Positions 15,711 to 23,863 are shown, counted from the first letter of the stretch. The stretch: DNA of 39,183 nt from CAZCZZ01 sp964503335 (GCA_964503335.1 CAZCZZ010000035.1:1-39183), one strand, 5' to 3'. Notes: generated by a model from the sequence alone, not told the origin. Numbers and translations: made by a program.

Positions 15711-16526
15711 ATGCGCATTCTCCTCGCCGTCCCGGCTTTCCTGATCGCCATAGTCTCACCCGCCCTGGCTCAGCTTGATCTCCCGAAGGCGGAGGAGTTG
15801 CTTTCCGGCTGTGTTGCAGCCCTGCCCGATATCCCGCTGCGTATTGAAGGACAACTGATCTCGCGCGACGCGAACGGCGATGTCGAGGCGAAGCGCAACG
15901 TGGAGATGTTGCTTGATTGGCGCGCACAGCCCGCCACCGCGTACTACACGATCCGCGACGCCTTCGGCAAAGCGATGGAGCATCTGTCCGTCACCTGGCC
16001 CGAGGAAGGCATGCCGGAATATCGCTACCTCAAAGGTGATCCGCTCGTTGCCGCACCAACACCACCCCTCGCGGACGCCCTGGCGGAGACGGATATCAGT
16101 TGGATGGATCTGAGCCTGTCCTTCTTCTGGTGGCCCGGCGGACGAACCGTCGGCGCCCAGGAAGTCAAAGGTCGCGCGTGCTATATCATTGACCTGCCAG
16201 CCCCGCCGGACACGTTCCCCGGTTGCTCGGGCGTGCGCCTGTGGATCGATCCCAAGATCCCCGTGATGCTTAGCGCCGAAGCCTACGACACCGAAGAGAA
16301 GCTCATGCGCCGCATGGACGTAAAGAGCTTCAAGAAGATCAACGACCGCTGGTTCATCCAGAACATCGAAGTCGAAAGCCTGCCCTCAAAGCACCGCACG
16401 GCCCTGAAAGTTCGCGACGTTCAGGACCGCGAACGCAAGTCCTTCATGAGGAATGACGCCGGACCCGTCGAGCAGTCTCCACCCTCGGAAGACATCGACA
16501 CGGTCACACCCGTCGCCGTGGAATAG
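15711..16526 (+). CDS. Exported LolA-like protein (outer membrane lipoprotein-sorting protein family)
   Basis: Protein of 271 residues with a signal peptide (MRILLAVPAFLIAIVSPALA, cleavage after ALA at about 20). The body looks like the LolA-like family: short beta strands such as RIEGQLISRDANGDVEAKRN and YYTIRDAFGKAMEHLSV, then WMDLSLSFFWWPGG, GRACYIIDLPAP, VRLWIDPKIPVMLSAEAYD and KSFKKINDRWFIQNIEVES. The strand pair with WIDPKIPVML and KINDRWF is typical of these proteins. LolA-like proteins bind lipid or lipoprotein in the periplasm, but the ligand here is unknown. It starts 1 nt after the lon stop, so it belongs to the same operon; why it travels with lon is unclear. Confidence 0.78.
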   Translation: MRILLAVPAFLIAIVSPALAQLDLPKAEELLSGCVAALPDIPLRIEGQLISRDANGDVEAKRNVEMLLDWRAQPATAYYTIRDAFGKAMEHLSVTWPEEGMPEYRYLKGDPLVAAPTPPLADALAETDISWMDLSLSFFWWPGGRTVGAQEVKGRACYIIDLPAPPDTFPGCSGVRLWIDPKIPVMLSAEAYDTEEKLMRRMDVKSFKKINDRWFIQNIEVESLPSKHRTALKVRDVQDRERKSFMRNDAGPVEQSPPSEDIDTVTPVAVE

Positions 16527-16558
16527 CCCGGCGGGGCATTGGGTGGTAGGCTCGTTCA

Positions 16559-17434
16559 ATGGCTACGCCCTGCGCCCGCACAGAAACGATTTCCGCTGCG
16601 CTCGTCTTTTCGAACACGCTGGTTGTCTGTGTACTCGTGAGCCTGGTTCTTTCCTTGTCCGTCTACCTGCACATCCCGACATCACTCGGGCTGCTGGTCT
16701 TTCTCGCGGGCGGTGTCTTCATTCTCTACCAACTGGACCGCGCTTGCGACAAATCCCCTGAAGATGTCTTCAACAAACCGGAGCGGTTAGCCTGGAATCA
16801 AACTCATCCACGATACGGCTTGTTGGCCTCAGCCTGCGCAGCCGTGGCCATGCTGCTTGCGGTGAGCCATCTGTCGCTGCGAACGCTGGCCCTCTCGGCT
16901 GTGATCGGCATGGTCGGTATTCTTTACTGCATTCCACTGGGGAAGCCGCGCTGGCGGCTCAAGCATATCCCCTATGCCAAAGCGCTGATCGTCGCCGGCT
17001 GTTGGGCCGCGGCAACGGTGATCCTGCCCGCGGTGCAGGCCGGCGCCCCGATCCACAGCGATGTGGCATGCCTGTTCCTCTACCGGACCCTCTGGCTGCT
17101 CCCCAATCTTCTCCTGTCCAATTGGCTCGATCGTGAAGGTGACAAACGGACAGGCATCCGGACCTTTGCGAATGAGTGGACCGCTCAGCGCGTCCTGTCA
17201 GCGTGTCGTCGCGTATGTATCGCAACGCTGGTCATGGCGGGAGCGCTTGTGATCACGATCCATGCGTCCCGTTGGATCCTGCTGGACGCCGCGGGCTTGC
17301 TGGTCCTTCTGGCCTTCCTGCGACGCGGGCTGCCGGAATCGCGCTGGTTCTATCTGCTGACCGTCGATCTGGCCGCCTGCTGGCCGCTCGTTACGGCGCT
17401 GCTTGCTCAGATGCTGGAGCCGTCGGCGCCTTGA
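16559..17434 (+). CDS. UbiA-superfamily prenyltransferase-like membrane protein
   Basis: Integral membrane protein of 291 residues with about eight hydrophobic helices. Two Asp-rich segments match the UbiA pattern: YQLDRACDKSPED with D60 and D64, and NWLDREGDKRTGIRT with D191, E193 and D195; LYCIPLGKPRWRLKHIPYAK is the loop usually found after the fourth helix. UbiA enzymes transfer an isoprenoid chain to an aromatic or lipid acceptor using Mg bound to the Asp motifs. The first motif is weaker than the usual NDxxDxxxD, so the substrate and even activity are uncertain. It is the last gene of the hsp20-lon run, 32 nt after the LolA-like gene, and overlaps the convergent cupin gene by 44 nt. Confidence 0.78.
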   Translation: MATPCARTETISAALVFSNTLVVCVLVSLVLSLSVYLHIPTSLGLLVFLAGGVFILYQLDRACDKSPEDVFNKPERLAWNQTHPRYGLLASACAAVAMLLAVSHLSLRTLALSAVIGMVGILYCIPLGKPRWRLKHIPYAKALIVAGCWAAATVILPAVQAGAPIHSDVACLFLYRTLWLLPNLLLSNWLDREGDKRTGIRTFANEWTAQRVLSACRRVCIATLVMAGALVITIHASRWILLDAAGLLVLLAFLRRGLPESRWFYLLTVDLAACWPLVTALLAQMLEPSAP

Positions 17435-17786
17435 GCTCGGTAACCACTAATCGCACGGCGGTTGTTCCGATGTTCTCGGCCCAATGGGTCTCGGCATTGA
17501 TCCAGACGACCATGCCCACCTGGAGCTCGGCGTCGGATGACGATCCATCGGGCTTGAATAGCCGGAGCGTCCCCGCTTCGGCAACATAGACGAAGTGGTC
17601 CGGATGCGAATGCGCTGCGATCTTCTGGCCCGGCTGGAAAACAACCTCCATCACGCGCACGCGATCGTTTTCAAACAGGAGCCGGTACATTTCCGGTGCA
17701 ACGGCCAACGGATCCTGCGCAACCACGCGGCCAACCCAGCATCCAGCCACAAACACAACAACAGCCAACGCCTTCATTGCTTTCAT
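17391..17786 (-). CDS. Exported cupin-domain protein, possible lipoprotein
   Basis: Single-domain cupin of 131 residues with an N-terminal signal peptide. The hydrophobic stretch KALAVVVFVAGC carries a lipobox-like VAGC (Cys 16), so lipid attachment is possible. The cupin motif 1 is KIAAHSHPDHFVYVAEAGTLRLF (HxH then a Gly loop) and motif 2 is GMVVWINAETHWAENIG with the late His; the Glu usually between them appears replaced by Val/Tyr, so metal binding may be partial. The start at ATG 17784-17786 is fixed by a strong Shine-Dalgarno, AAGGAGG at 17793-17799, 6 nt upstream; the frame is open 19 codons further but without such a site. Function unknown. Confidence 0.85.
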   Translation of the reverse strand: MKAMKALAVVVFVAGCWVGRVVAQDPLAVAPEMYRLLFENDRVRVMEVVFQPGQKIAAHSHPDHFVYVAEAGTLRLFKPDGSSSDAELQVGMVVWINAETHWAENIGTTAVRLVVTELKAPTAPASEQAAP

Positions 17787-17900
17787 CGATTGCCTCCTTG
17801 GTTTCCCTCGATCCCCGACCTGATGGTCGGCCTCCGTCACCATTAGGAATCCTCCTGAACCATTCCGTCAATCCATTCTGCGACGCCGGATGTAAACTGG

Positions 17901-17929
17901 TTGACAGACTAGTTAAATCGCCCTAGGTT
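17901..17929 (+). promoter_or_regulatory. Candidate promoter of the phd-vapC locus
   Basis: A perfect TTGACA (17901-17906) is 17 nt from TAGGTT (17924-17929), which ends 6 nt before the antitoxin ATG at 17936. If used, transcription would begin at or next to the start codon. An imperfect inverted repeat, AACTGG-N8-CTAGTT (17895-17914), overlaps the -35 and may be the antitoxin operator. The -10 matches only three of six bases; an alternative -10 (TAAACT, 17893-17898) is possible. Confidence 0.33.
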
Positions 17930-17935
17930 GGATCC

Positions 17936-18184
17936 ATGAAAGCGAAAGAGGTCGGAGCATTCGAAGCGAAGACTCACTTCAGCGAACTCCTGCGGGGCGT
18001 GGAGTCGGGAGCGTCTTACACCATTACGCGCAAGGGCAGACCGGTGGCACGTCTGGCTCCGCTTGAAGATGTTGCGATGACGGATGCGTCAACGGCGCTA
18101 AAGACGATTCGCGAGGCGCGTGCGGGCTATCACGTCACGGGTCGTGAAATAAGTGAGTGGCGCAAGGCCGGACAACGCAAGTGA
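17936..18184 (+). CDS. Type II antitoxin, Phd/YefM family
   Basis: Antitoxin of 82 residues. The N-terminal pattern VGAFEAKTHFSELLRGVESG followed by YTITRKGRPVARLAPL is the standard Phd/YefM DNA-binding and dimerisation domain. The C-terminal part (about 50-82) is charged and would wrap the toxin. It overlaps the PIN toxin start as GTGA (18181-18184), the classical arrangement in which the antitoxin is translated first. Like other Phd-type antitoxins it should repress its own promoter, with the toxin as co-repressor. Confidence 0.93.
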   Translation: MKAKEVGAFEAKTHFSELLRGVESGASYTITRKGRPVARLAPLEDVAMTDASTALKTIREARAGYHVTGREISEWRKAGQRK

Positions 18185-18597
18185 ACCAGATCTATGTTAT
18201 GGACTGTTCGGCCGTCGCGGCATCTTTGCTCACGGAGTCCGAGTCGAAGTCCATCGATGAAATCTTCGACCGGGCCGTTTCGGGGCGCGTGACACTCGTC
18301 GTGCCAGCGCTATTCTGGTTTGAGATACTGAACGTTCTCGTGCTGGCCGAACGTCGTCGCCGCATCAAGCAGGGCGAGGCCGCCCGACTCCAATCCCTTA
18401 TGCTTGCCCTTCCCATCCAGACAGACGATGCCCCGTCCCGCACCGTCCTGCACAGAATAACAAGGATAGCTACCGACCACGGCTTGAGCGCATACGACGC
18501 GGCCTATGTGGAACTGGCCGAACGTATGGGTGCCCGGCTAAAGACGCTGGATAGCGAAATCCTGCGTCTCGCCCGGATCTACCCATGGATCAGTTGA
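18181..18597 (+). CDS. PIN-domain toxin (VapC-like ribonuclease)
   Basis: PIN-fold RNase of 138 residues, paired with the Phd antitoxin. Acidic active-site residues are visible in order: YVMDCSAV (first Asp), FWFEILNVL (Glu), LSAYDAAYVELAE (Asp) and KTLDSEILRLA (Asp). I start at GTG 18181, which overlaps the antitoxin stop; an internal ATG at 18199 would give a protein six residues shorter that still contains the first Asp. Members of this family usually cut tRNA or rRNA; the target here is unknown. It converges with the Cys-rich gene that ends 18 nt downstream. Confidence 0.92.
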   Translation: MNQIYVMDCSAVAASLLTESESKSIDEIFDRAVSGRVTLVVPALFWFEILNVLVLAERRRRIKQGEAARLQSLMLALPIQTDDAPSRTVLHRITRIATDHGLSAYDAAYVELAERMGARLKTLDSEILRLARIYPWIS

Positions 18598-18615
18598 CGG
18601 AGGGTGATCCCCCGA

Positions 18616-18870
18616 TCAGCTACCCGACTTCACAGCACACTTCTCTTTGCAGCCGGGTGAGCCCTTGTGGAGGCCGCAGGCGGAGCACTTCTCGGCGCCC
18701 TCTTTGCAGCAGGCGTCCCCGCCCTTTTCTTCCCCGCACTTGCCGCACAGCTCATGCTTGTGCTCGCCTTCATGCTTGTGTCCGGACCCGCACTTCCCGC
18801 AATCGCCCATCGAGACACTGGCACCGACAAGGCATCCCGCGACGATCAACGCACTTAGCCACTTGTTCAT
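18616..18870 (-). CDS. Exported Cys/His-rich small protein, putative metal binder
   Basis: Protein of 84 residues with a short signal sequence (MNKWLSALIVAGC) that includes a lipobox-like VAGC at Cys 13; an ordinary cleavage near residue 20 is also possible. The mature part holds ten further cysteines, mostly as CxxC or CC pairs (DCGKCG, LCGKCGEE, DACCKE, KCSACG, GCKEKC), plus a His-rich run GHKHEGEHKHE. Such composition suggests binding of Cu, Zn or other soft metal in the cell envelope. Shine-Dalgarno AGGAG lies 7 nt upstream. No known family is recognised. It lies downstream of dnaE and the AlkA-type gene in the same direction. Confidence 0.8.
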   Translation of the reverse strand: MNKWLSALIVAGCLVGASVSMGDCGKCGSGHKHEGEHKHELCGKCGEEKGGDACCKEGAEKCSACGLHKGSPGCKEKCAVKSGS

Positions 18871-18911
18871 GATGTTTCTCCTGCATAGTTATCGGACTGG
18901 GGTGAGATACC

Positions 18912-19535
18912 TTACGTCCTCTTTTGCTGTCCCAACCATTTCCACAGATACATGCAGGCCAGTGTCCGGTGCGGACTCCAGGGCGTCGCGATCCGCGCCA
19001 TGCGGCGACGCAAGGCCGGTCCTTTGCTTTCCAGTTTGTAGAGCGACTTCATGGCGTTCTGGATTCCAAGGTCGTCGGCGGAGAATACATCGGGGCGCTC
19101 CAGGCAGAACATCAGCAACATCTCGACCGTCCAGCGTCCGACGCCCTTGATCTGTGTGAGATGGGTGATGACCTCGTCGTCGGACATGCTGTCGAGAAGG
19201 CTGCGCTTCAAACCGCCATCCATGGCGAAGCGGGCGACGTTCCGGACATAGTCGGATTTCTGGCGAGACAGGCCGACGGATCGCAGCGTCGCGAGATCCA
19301 TCTCCGCCAGACGCCTTGCGACGGGTCGCTTACCCGGAAAGAGCGCGCAAAGACGCCCGTAGATCGTCGCGGCCGCCTTCACGGACAATTGCTGCGACGT
19401 GATGGATTCGATCAGCGCGATGTAGGGATCATGCTCGGTGTAGGCGCGCGGGGGTTCGATGGTGGCGATGACGCGGGCCATGACCGGATCGGACTTCGAC
19501 AACGCTCCTTTCGCCGATGGAGTTGCGAGGCCCAT
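18912..19535 (-). CDS. DNA-3-methyladenine glycosylase II (AlkA-type HhH-GPD)
   Basis: Base-excision glycosylase of 207 residues removing alkylated purines. The helix-hairpin-helix is HLTQIKGVGRWTVEMLLMF and the GPD-loop Asp is in VFSADDLGIQNA; the early SQQLSVKAAATIYGRL and the KSDYVRNVA helix also match the family. It is shorter than E. coli AlkA (282) because it lacks the N-terminal extra domain, as in many bacterial homologues. The ATG at 19533-19535 has GGAGG 6 nt upstream (19542-19546), which lies inside the last codons of dnaE; a GTG/ATG eight codons earlier exists but has no such site. Transcribed with dnaE, 2 nt after its stop. Confidence 0.93.
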   Translation of the reverse strand: MGLATPSAKGALSKSDPVMARVIATIEPPRAYTEHDPYIALIESITSQQLSVKAAATIYGRLCALFPGKRPVARRLAEMDLATLRSVGLSRQKSDYVRNVARFAMDGGLKRSLLDSMSDDEVITHLTQIKGVGRWTVEMLLMFCLERPDVFSADDLGIQNAMKSLYKLESKGPALRRRMARIATPWSPHRTLACMYLWKWLGQQKRT

Positions 19536-19537
19536 CG

Positions 19538-22500
19538 TTACCCTCCGTTGCGCTCCCACTTCTTCTTGCGGGGCCGCAGCAACGGTGCGGGATTCACGGC
19601 GACGTAGCAGGTGCCTTCGCCGAGGACGTGTTCGACTTCATGGACGAGCTTCTGGCTCGGGATGACTTTGAAGCTGCGGTCCGTATCGACGAAAACCTTC
19701 TCGCCAGTCGGAAATTCAATGCAGATGCCTACAGGCGTTTCGCCGGGATACTGACGCAGGATCTGCTTCAGGGACCTGAAGTTGTCGTCGCCGCATTTCG
19801 AGGCGGACAGATGGATGCTCACCTTCTGCGCGAAGTGCTTGTGCACTTCGTTCAGCGGGTAGATCTCGTTGACCTCCATCTTGTATTGGCCTTCGTCCTT
19901 CTTCAGCGTGCCGCAGACAAGCACGGGGGCTTCGTCCTTGAGATAGACACCGCATTCGCGAAAAGCGTCGGGGAACGCGACCGCCTCCATGCTTCCGTCC
20001 AGCGTCTCCAGCCGGAACGTGCCCATCGGCTCCTGCGTCTTCTTCGTGAAGCGCTTGGCAAACGCGGTGACGAGGCCGGCGATACGCGTCGGCGTGCCCG
20101 ACTCGATATCGGCGAGGCCCTTGAAATCCGTGAGGCTGTATTTCTTCACGGTGGACGCGAAGGCCGCGAGCGGATGGCCCGAGATGTAAAACCCGAGTAG
20201 TTCCTTCTCGGCGGCCAGGTCCTGGCTCTCCGGCCACGGATCGGCGGGCGGAAGCTCCTCTTCTTTGCTCCCCTTCGTCGCAGGCGCCATCATGTCGAAA
20301 AGCGAAACCTGGCCCGACTTGCGGTCGGCCTGCTCGCCCGCCGCGCGCTTCATCGCCGTCTCAATCCCGCCGAACAACCTGCTTCGCGGCATGCCGGTGA
20401 AATCGAACGCGCCGCTACGCACAAGGCTTTCTATCGTCTTCTTGTTTACGAGCGTGCCGTCCATGCGGGAGCAGAAGTCGAACAGGCCTTTGTAGGGTCC
20501 ATTCGCCTCGCGCTCCTTGACGATGTTCTCCACGGCGGCCAGGCCCACATTCTTTACGCCAGCCATGCCGAAACGGATCGCCTTGCGCCCTTCCTTCGGT
20601 TTCAGCGGGGTGAAGCGAACGCCGCTTTCATTGACGCTCGGCGGGAGCACGTCGATTTCCATCTCCTGGCACTCGGCAATGAGTTCGGCGATGCGGTCGC
20701 TGTCGGTCACTTCAATCGACAGGTTTCCGGCCATGAACTCGGATGGGTAGTGCGATTTCAGGTACGCGGTCTGCCAGGAGATGATCGCGTAGGCGGCGCT
20801 GTGCGACTTGTTGAAGCCGTAGCCCGCGAATTTCTCGATGTTGTCGAAGATCTTCTCCGCCTTCTTCGCGGGAATCTTGTTCGTGGCCTCGCAGCCCTTC
20901 ACGAACTTCTCGCGCATCTGCGCCATTTCGTCGGGGTTCTTCTTGCCCATGGCGCGACGAAGCACGTCGCCCTGGCCGAGCGAGAAGCCCGCGAGCACGT
21001 TCGCGGCCTGCTGCACCTGCTCCTGGTAGATCATGATGCCGTACGTTTCGCGCAGGATGGGCTCCAGCTTCGGGTGATCGACCTCGATCTCCGCGCGGCC
21101 GTTTCGTCGTGCACCGAAATCGTCGAGGAACTGCATCGGGCCCGGACGGAACAAGGCGATGAGCGCGATCACATCTTCAAAGCGTCCAATTCCGATGCGT
21201 CGCAACATGTCGCGCATGCCCTTGGATTCCACCTGGAACACCGCAACCGTGTCGCCGCGATTCAGAAGCTCCAGCGTCGCCTTGTCGTCCATCGGCAGCT
21301 TCGCCAGGTCGATCTCCACGCCGTGGTTGCGCTTGATCCAATCCACGGTCTCCTGGACGATCGTGAGCGTCTTCAAGCCGAGGAAGTCCATCTTGAGCAA
21401 GCCCACGCTCTCCAGCGGCTTCATTTCAAACTGGGTGATGACCTGCTTTTCCTTGTCACGCGAGAGGGGAAGAATCTCGATAAGGGGCTTTTCGCCAATG
21501 ACTACGCCGGCGGCGTGGATGCCCGGATTGCGCGGCAGCCCCTCGAGCACCTTCGCGTACTTGATGATACGCATCGCGTTCGGCTCGTTCTCGCAGGCCG
21601 CGCGGAACTCGGGATTCTCCGCGAGCGCCTTCTCGATCGTCATTTCCGGCGTCTCCGGCACCATCTTGGCAAGGCGATCACATTCCGGGAGCGGGATCTC
21701 CAGCACACGTCCAAGGTCGCGGATCACCGTCTTCGGTCCCAGGGATCCGAATGTGACAATCTGCGCGCACTGCGCCTCGCCGTACTTGCGCTTCACGTAG
21801 TCGATGACTTCCCCGCGCCGCCACTGGCAGAAATCGATGTCGAAGTCGGGTGCCGAGACGCGTTCCGGATTCAGGAAGCGCTCGAAGATGAGGTTGTAGC
21901 GAAGGGGGTCGATGCCCGTGATATTCAGGCAGTACGCCACGAGGCTTCCGGCGCCCGAACCGCGGCCGGGTCCCACGGGAATGCGCTGTGTGTGCGCGTA
22001 GTGGATGAAGTCCCAGACCACGAGGAAATAGTTGATGAACCCGGTCTTCTCGATGATCTCGACCTCATACTTGAAGCGATCGACGATCTTCCGTTCTTCC
22101 TCGTTCTTCGGGTGAAGGATGTCGTTGATGCCATAGCGCTCCTTGAGGCCGTCCTTGCCGAGCTTGATGAGGTACTCCTTCTGCGAGTAGCCCTCGGGCA
22201 CGTTGTACGTGGGGAAGTGCAGCTCCTTGCCCAGCTTCAAGTCCACATTGCAGCGCGCGGCGATTTCCACCGTGTTGACAAACGCTTCGGGGTAATCGCC
22301 GAACAGCGTCATCATCTCGGCCGCCGACTTCATATAGAACTGGTCGGAGTGGTAGCGCAGCCGGTTCGGATCGCTCATCGTCGTGCCGGTCTGCATGCAG
22401 AGCATCACATCGTGCGCGTCGTAGTGCTCCTTGCGGATGTAGTGCACGTCGTTTGACACGATAAGCGGAAGGCCGGTCCGCTTCCTCACTTCGAGGATGC

Positions 22501-23080
22501 CGCGGTTGCACTTCAGCTGCTCCTCGATGCCGTGGTTCTGCATCTCGAGGAAGAAGTTCCCCTTCCCGAAGATCTCGCTGTACTCGCCCGCGAGCCGCAC
22601 CGCCGCGTCGATGTCCTCCTTCACGACAATCGCCTCGGCGATTTCGCCCTTCAGGCAGGCGGACGTGCCGATGAGCCCTTTCGCCTTGTTCGCGAGCAGT
22701 TCCTTGTCGATGCGGGGCTTGTAGTAGAACCCGTCGAGGTGGGCCTTGGAGATCAGGTGTGTGAGGTTGTAATAGCCCTCATTCGTCTCGGAGAGCAGGA
22801 CGAGGTGATTGGACTGGGAGCGGCTGCCGTCCTCCAGCTTCCGGTCCGCCATCTTCCCGCGGGCGAGATAGGCCTCGCAGCCGAGGATCGGCTTGATGCC
22901 CTTCTCCTTCGCCTTCTTATAGAAGTCGATAACGCCGTACATCACCCCGTGATCGGTGATGGCGAGGGCCGTCATGCCCAGCTCCTTCGCCGCCTCCATC
23001 GCCTTGCTGATACGGCAGGCCCCGTCCAGCAGGCTGAACTCGGTGTGGAAATGGAGATGTACGAACTGGGATTCTTTCAC
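19538..23080 (-). CDS. dnaE: DNA polymerase III subunit alpha
   Basis: Replicative polymerase subunit of 1180 residues (E. coli 1160). The PHP domain opens it (VHLHFHTEFSLLDGACR, then ITDHGVMYGVIDFYKKA and PILGCEAYL). The palm carries PDFDIDF at 411-417, with D412 and D414 at the positions of E. coli D401 and D403, and the third acid in LLKMDFLGLKTL. RRAMGKKNPDEM is in the fingers, NKSHSAAYA follows, and the C-terminal part has an HhH and an OB-fold (TRIAGLVTAFAKRF). The start is GTG at 23078-23080, with no strong Shine-Dalgarno. The gene leads a minus-strand run with the AlkA-type glycosylase and possibly the Cys-rich protein. Confidence 0.98.
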   Translation of the reverse strand: MKESQFVHLHFHTEFSLLDGACRISKAMEAAKELGMTALAITDHGVMYGVIDFYKKAKEKGIKPILGCEAYLARGKMADRKLEDGSRSQSNHLVLLSETNEGYYNLTHLISKAHLDGFYYKPRIDKELLANKAKGLIGTSACLKGEIAEAIVVKEDIDAAVRLAGEYSEIFGKGNFFLEMQNHGIEEQLKCNRGILEVRKRTGLPLIVSNDVHYIRKEHYDAHDVMLCMQTGTTMSDPNRLRYHSDQFYMKSAAEMMTLFGDYPEAFVNTVEIAARCNVDLKLGKELHFPTYNVPEGYSQKEYLIKLGKDGLKERYGINDILHPKNEEERKIVDRFKYEVEIIEKTGFINYFLVVWDFIHYAHTQRIPVGPGRGSGAGSLVAYCLNITGIDPLRYNLIFERFLNPERVSAPDFDIDFCQWRRGEVIDYVKRKYGEAQCAQIVTFGSLGPKTVIRDLGRVLEIPLPECDRLAKMVPETPEMTIEKALAENPEFRAACENEPNAMRIIKYAKVLEGLPRNPGIHAAGVVIGEKPLIEILPLSRDKEKQVITQFEMKPLESVGLLKMDFLGLKTLTIVQETVDWIKRNHGVEIDLAKLPMDDKATLELLNRGDTVAVFQVESKGMRDMLRRIGIGRFEDVIALIALFRPGPMQFLDDFGARRNGRAEIEVDHPKLEPILRETYGIMIYQEQVQQAANVLAGFSLGQGDVLRRAMGKKNPDEMAQMREKFVKGCEATNKIPAKKAEKIFDNIEKFAGYGFNKSHSAAYAIISWQTAYLKSHYPSEFMAGNLSIEVTDSDRIAELIAECQEMEIDVLPPSVNESGVRFTPLKPKEGRKAIRFGMAGVKNVGLAAVENIVKEREANGPYKGLFDFCSRMDGTLVNKKTIESLVRSGAFDFTGMPRSRLFGGIETAMKRAAGEQADRKSGQVSLFDMMAPATKGSKEEELPPADPWPESQDLAAEKELLGFYISGHPLAAFASTVKKYSLTDFKGLADIESGTPTRIAGLVTAFAKRFTKKTQEPMGTFRLETLDGSMEAVAFPDAFRECGVYLKDEAPVLVCGTLKKDEGQYKMEVNEIYPLNEVHKHFAQKVSIHLSASKCGDDNFRSLKQILRQYPGETPVGICIEFPTGEKVFVDTDRSFKVIPSQKLVHEVEHVLGEGTCYVAVNPAPLLRPRKKKWERNGG

Positions 23081-23095
23081 GGTGACCGGAGTTCG

Positions 23096-23123
23096 TTTAT
23101 AGCACGGTCATCGTGCGTGCCAA
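23096..23123 (-). promoter_or_regulatory. dnaE: Promoter of dnaE with an inverted repeat in the spacer
   Basis: On the minus strand TTGGCA (23118-23123) and TATAAA (23096-23101), each five of six consensus, are separated by 16 nt. The start codon is 15 nt past the -10, so the leader would be only about 9 nt. The spacer contains a 15-bp inverted repeat, GCACG-N5-CGTGC (23102-23116), a possible repressor site. Confidence 0.55.
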
Positions 23124-23165
23124 GGGCAGAACAGTTCGGAGAAAGCCCGGGGTCAGCGACCACGG

Positions 23166-23597
23166 CTACAGCTTGAGAGGATTGATCACGCGAAGACCGG
23201 GAAATCGTGAAAAGTCGCTGTCATTCGAGCAAAGTTGAGCCTGATGCTCGATCGCCAGGGCCGCAAGATGCGCATCGGTGGTCAATTCGCTGGCGAGCAG
23301 GCCCTGATGCGCAAACGACCCGAGGATTTCGAGGTGACGTGGGCCCGGATGAATGATTTGAACGTGCGGAAGCGCTGCCCACACCGTTACCGCGTCAACA
23401 AGGTCCTGACACGGCCAAGGATTCTGAAGCACCCTGCGGTTGGACATGAGTCGCATGAAACCAAGGATCACGACCCACGAGAGACCAACCGTCGCGTCTC
23501 CGTTGAAGACACTCTCCAACCAGTTCTTCGCCTTGGCGTGTTGAGGCACACCCGCGTTGTGTGCGTAAATCAGGAGGTTGATGTCCGGAATGATCAC
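23166..23597 (-). CDS. PIN-domain toxin (VapC-like ribonuclease), second locus
   Basis: PIN-fold toxin of 143 residues. Acidic residues expected for the Mg site are in MIIPDINLLIYAHN (D5), LLASELTTDAHLAALA (Glu and Asp in the middle) and CSNDSDFSRFPGLRVINPL (Asp pair near the C-terminus). The SNDxDFxRFPGL ending is common in the VapC group annotated with RHH antitoxins. Its start overlaps the antitoxin gene by 4 nt. The sequence differs clearly from the other PIN toxin in this window (18181-18597), so the two loci are not recent duplicates. Confidence 0.93.
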   Translation of the reverse strand: MIIPDINLLIYAHNAGVPQHAKAKNWLESVFNGDATVGLSWVVILGFMRLMSNRRVLQNPWPCQDLVDAVTVWAALPHVQIIHPGPRHLEILGSFAHQGLLASELTTDAHLAALAIEHQAQLCSNDSDFSRFPGLRVINPLKL

Positions 23598-23863
23598 GAC
23601 TTGCCCGCGTGTTTGTCCGCGAATTGGTCGACATCCAGATCGTCCACCAGTCGATTGAGCTTCAGCGCATCAATGCCCGGGGCAAATCCTCCCGCCCTGG
23701 CATGAATGCGAACACGCGATTTCCTGGCGGATGCGCGACCAGAGGAACCTAGTCCCCGTCGGAGTGTTTCGTTCACAATCGCCCGAAACGACCGGCCCGA
23801 TGTGCGTCCAAGCTTCTTCAGTGCCTGTCCCACATCGTCATCAATGGTGAGGGTTGTGCGCAT
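23594..23863 (-). CDS. Ribbon-helix-helix antitoxin (VapB/CopG type)
   Basis: Antitoxin of 89 residues. The N-terminal MRTTLTIDDDVGQALKKLG is the RHH DNA-binding ribbon and first helix, followed by GRSFRAIVNETLRRGL for the second helix. The C-terminal half (FAPGIDALKLNRLVDDLDVD) should bind and block the PIN toxin encoded next, with which it overlaps by 4 nt. RHH antitoxins usually bind short repeated operators; an 8-bp repeat array sits directly upstream of its start (23867-23906). Confidence 0.92.
   Translation of the reverse strand: MRTTLTIDDDVGQALKKLGRTSGRSFRAIVNETLRRGLGSSGRASARKSRVRIHARAGGFAPGIDALKLNRLVDDLDVDQFADKHAGKS

Noticed and set aside
18605..18618. TGATC-CCCC-GATCA inverted repeat between the PIN toxin and the Cys-rich gene
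   Set aside because: Only a 5-bp stem and partly inside the Cys-rich coding end; too weak to call a terminator.
20750..22456. Long open frame (568 codons) on the plus strand opposite dnaE
   Set aside because: It is rich in Arg, His, Val, Leu and Asp in the pattern of a GC-rich antisense frame, has no recognisable domain, and dnaE on the other strand is full length with all motifs.
18181..23597. Possibility that the two PIN toxin loci are duplicates
   Set aside because: The toxins share only the acidic active-site pattern and their antitoxins belong to different families (Phd and RHH).
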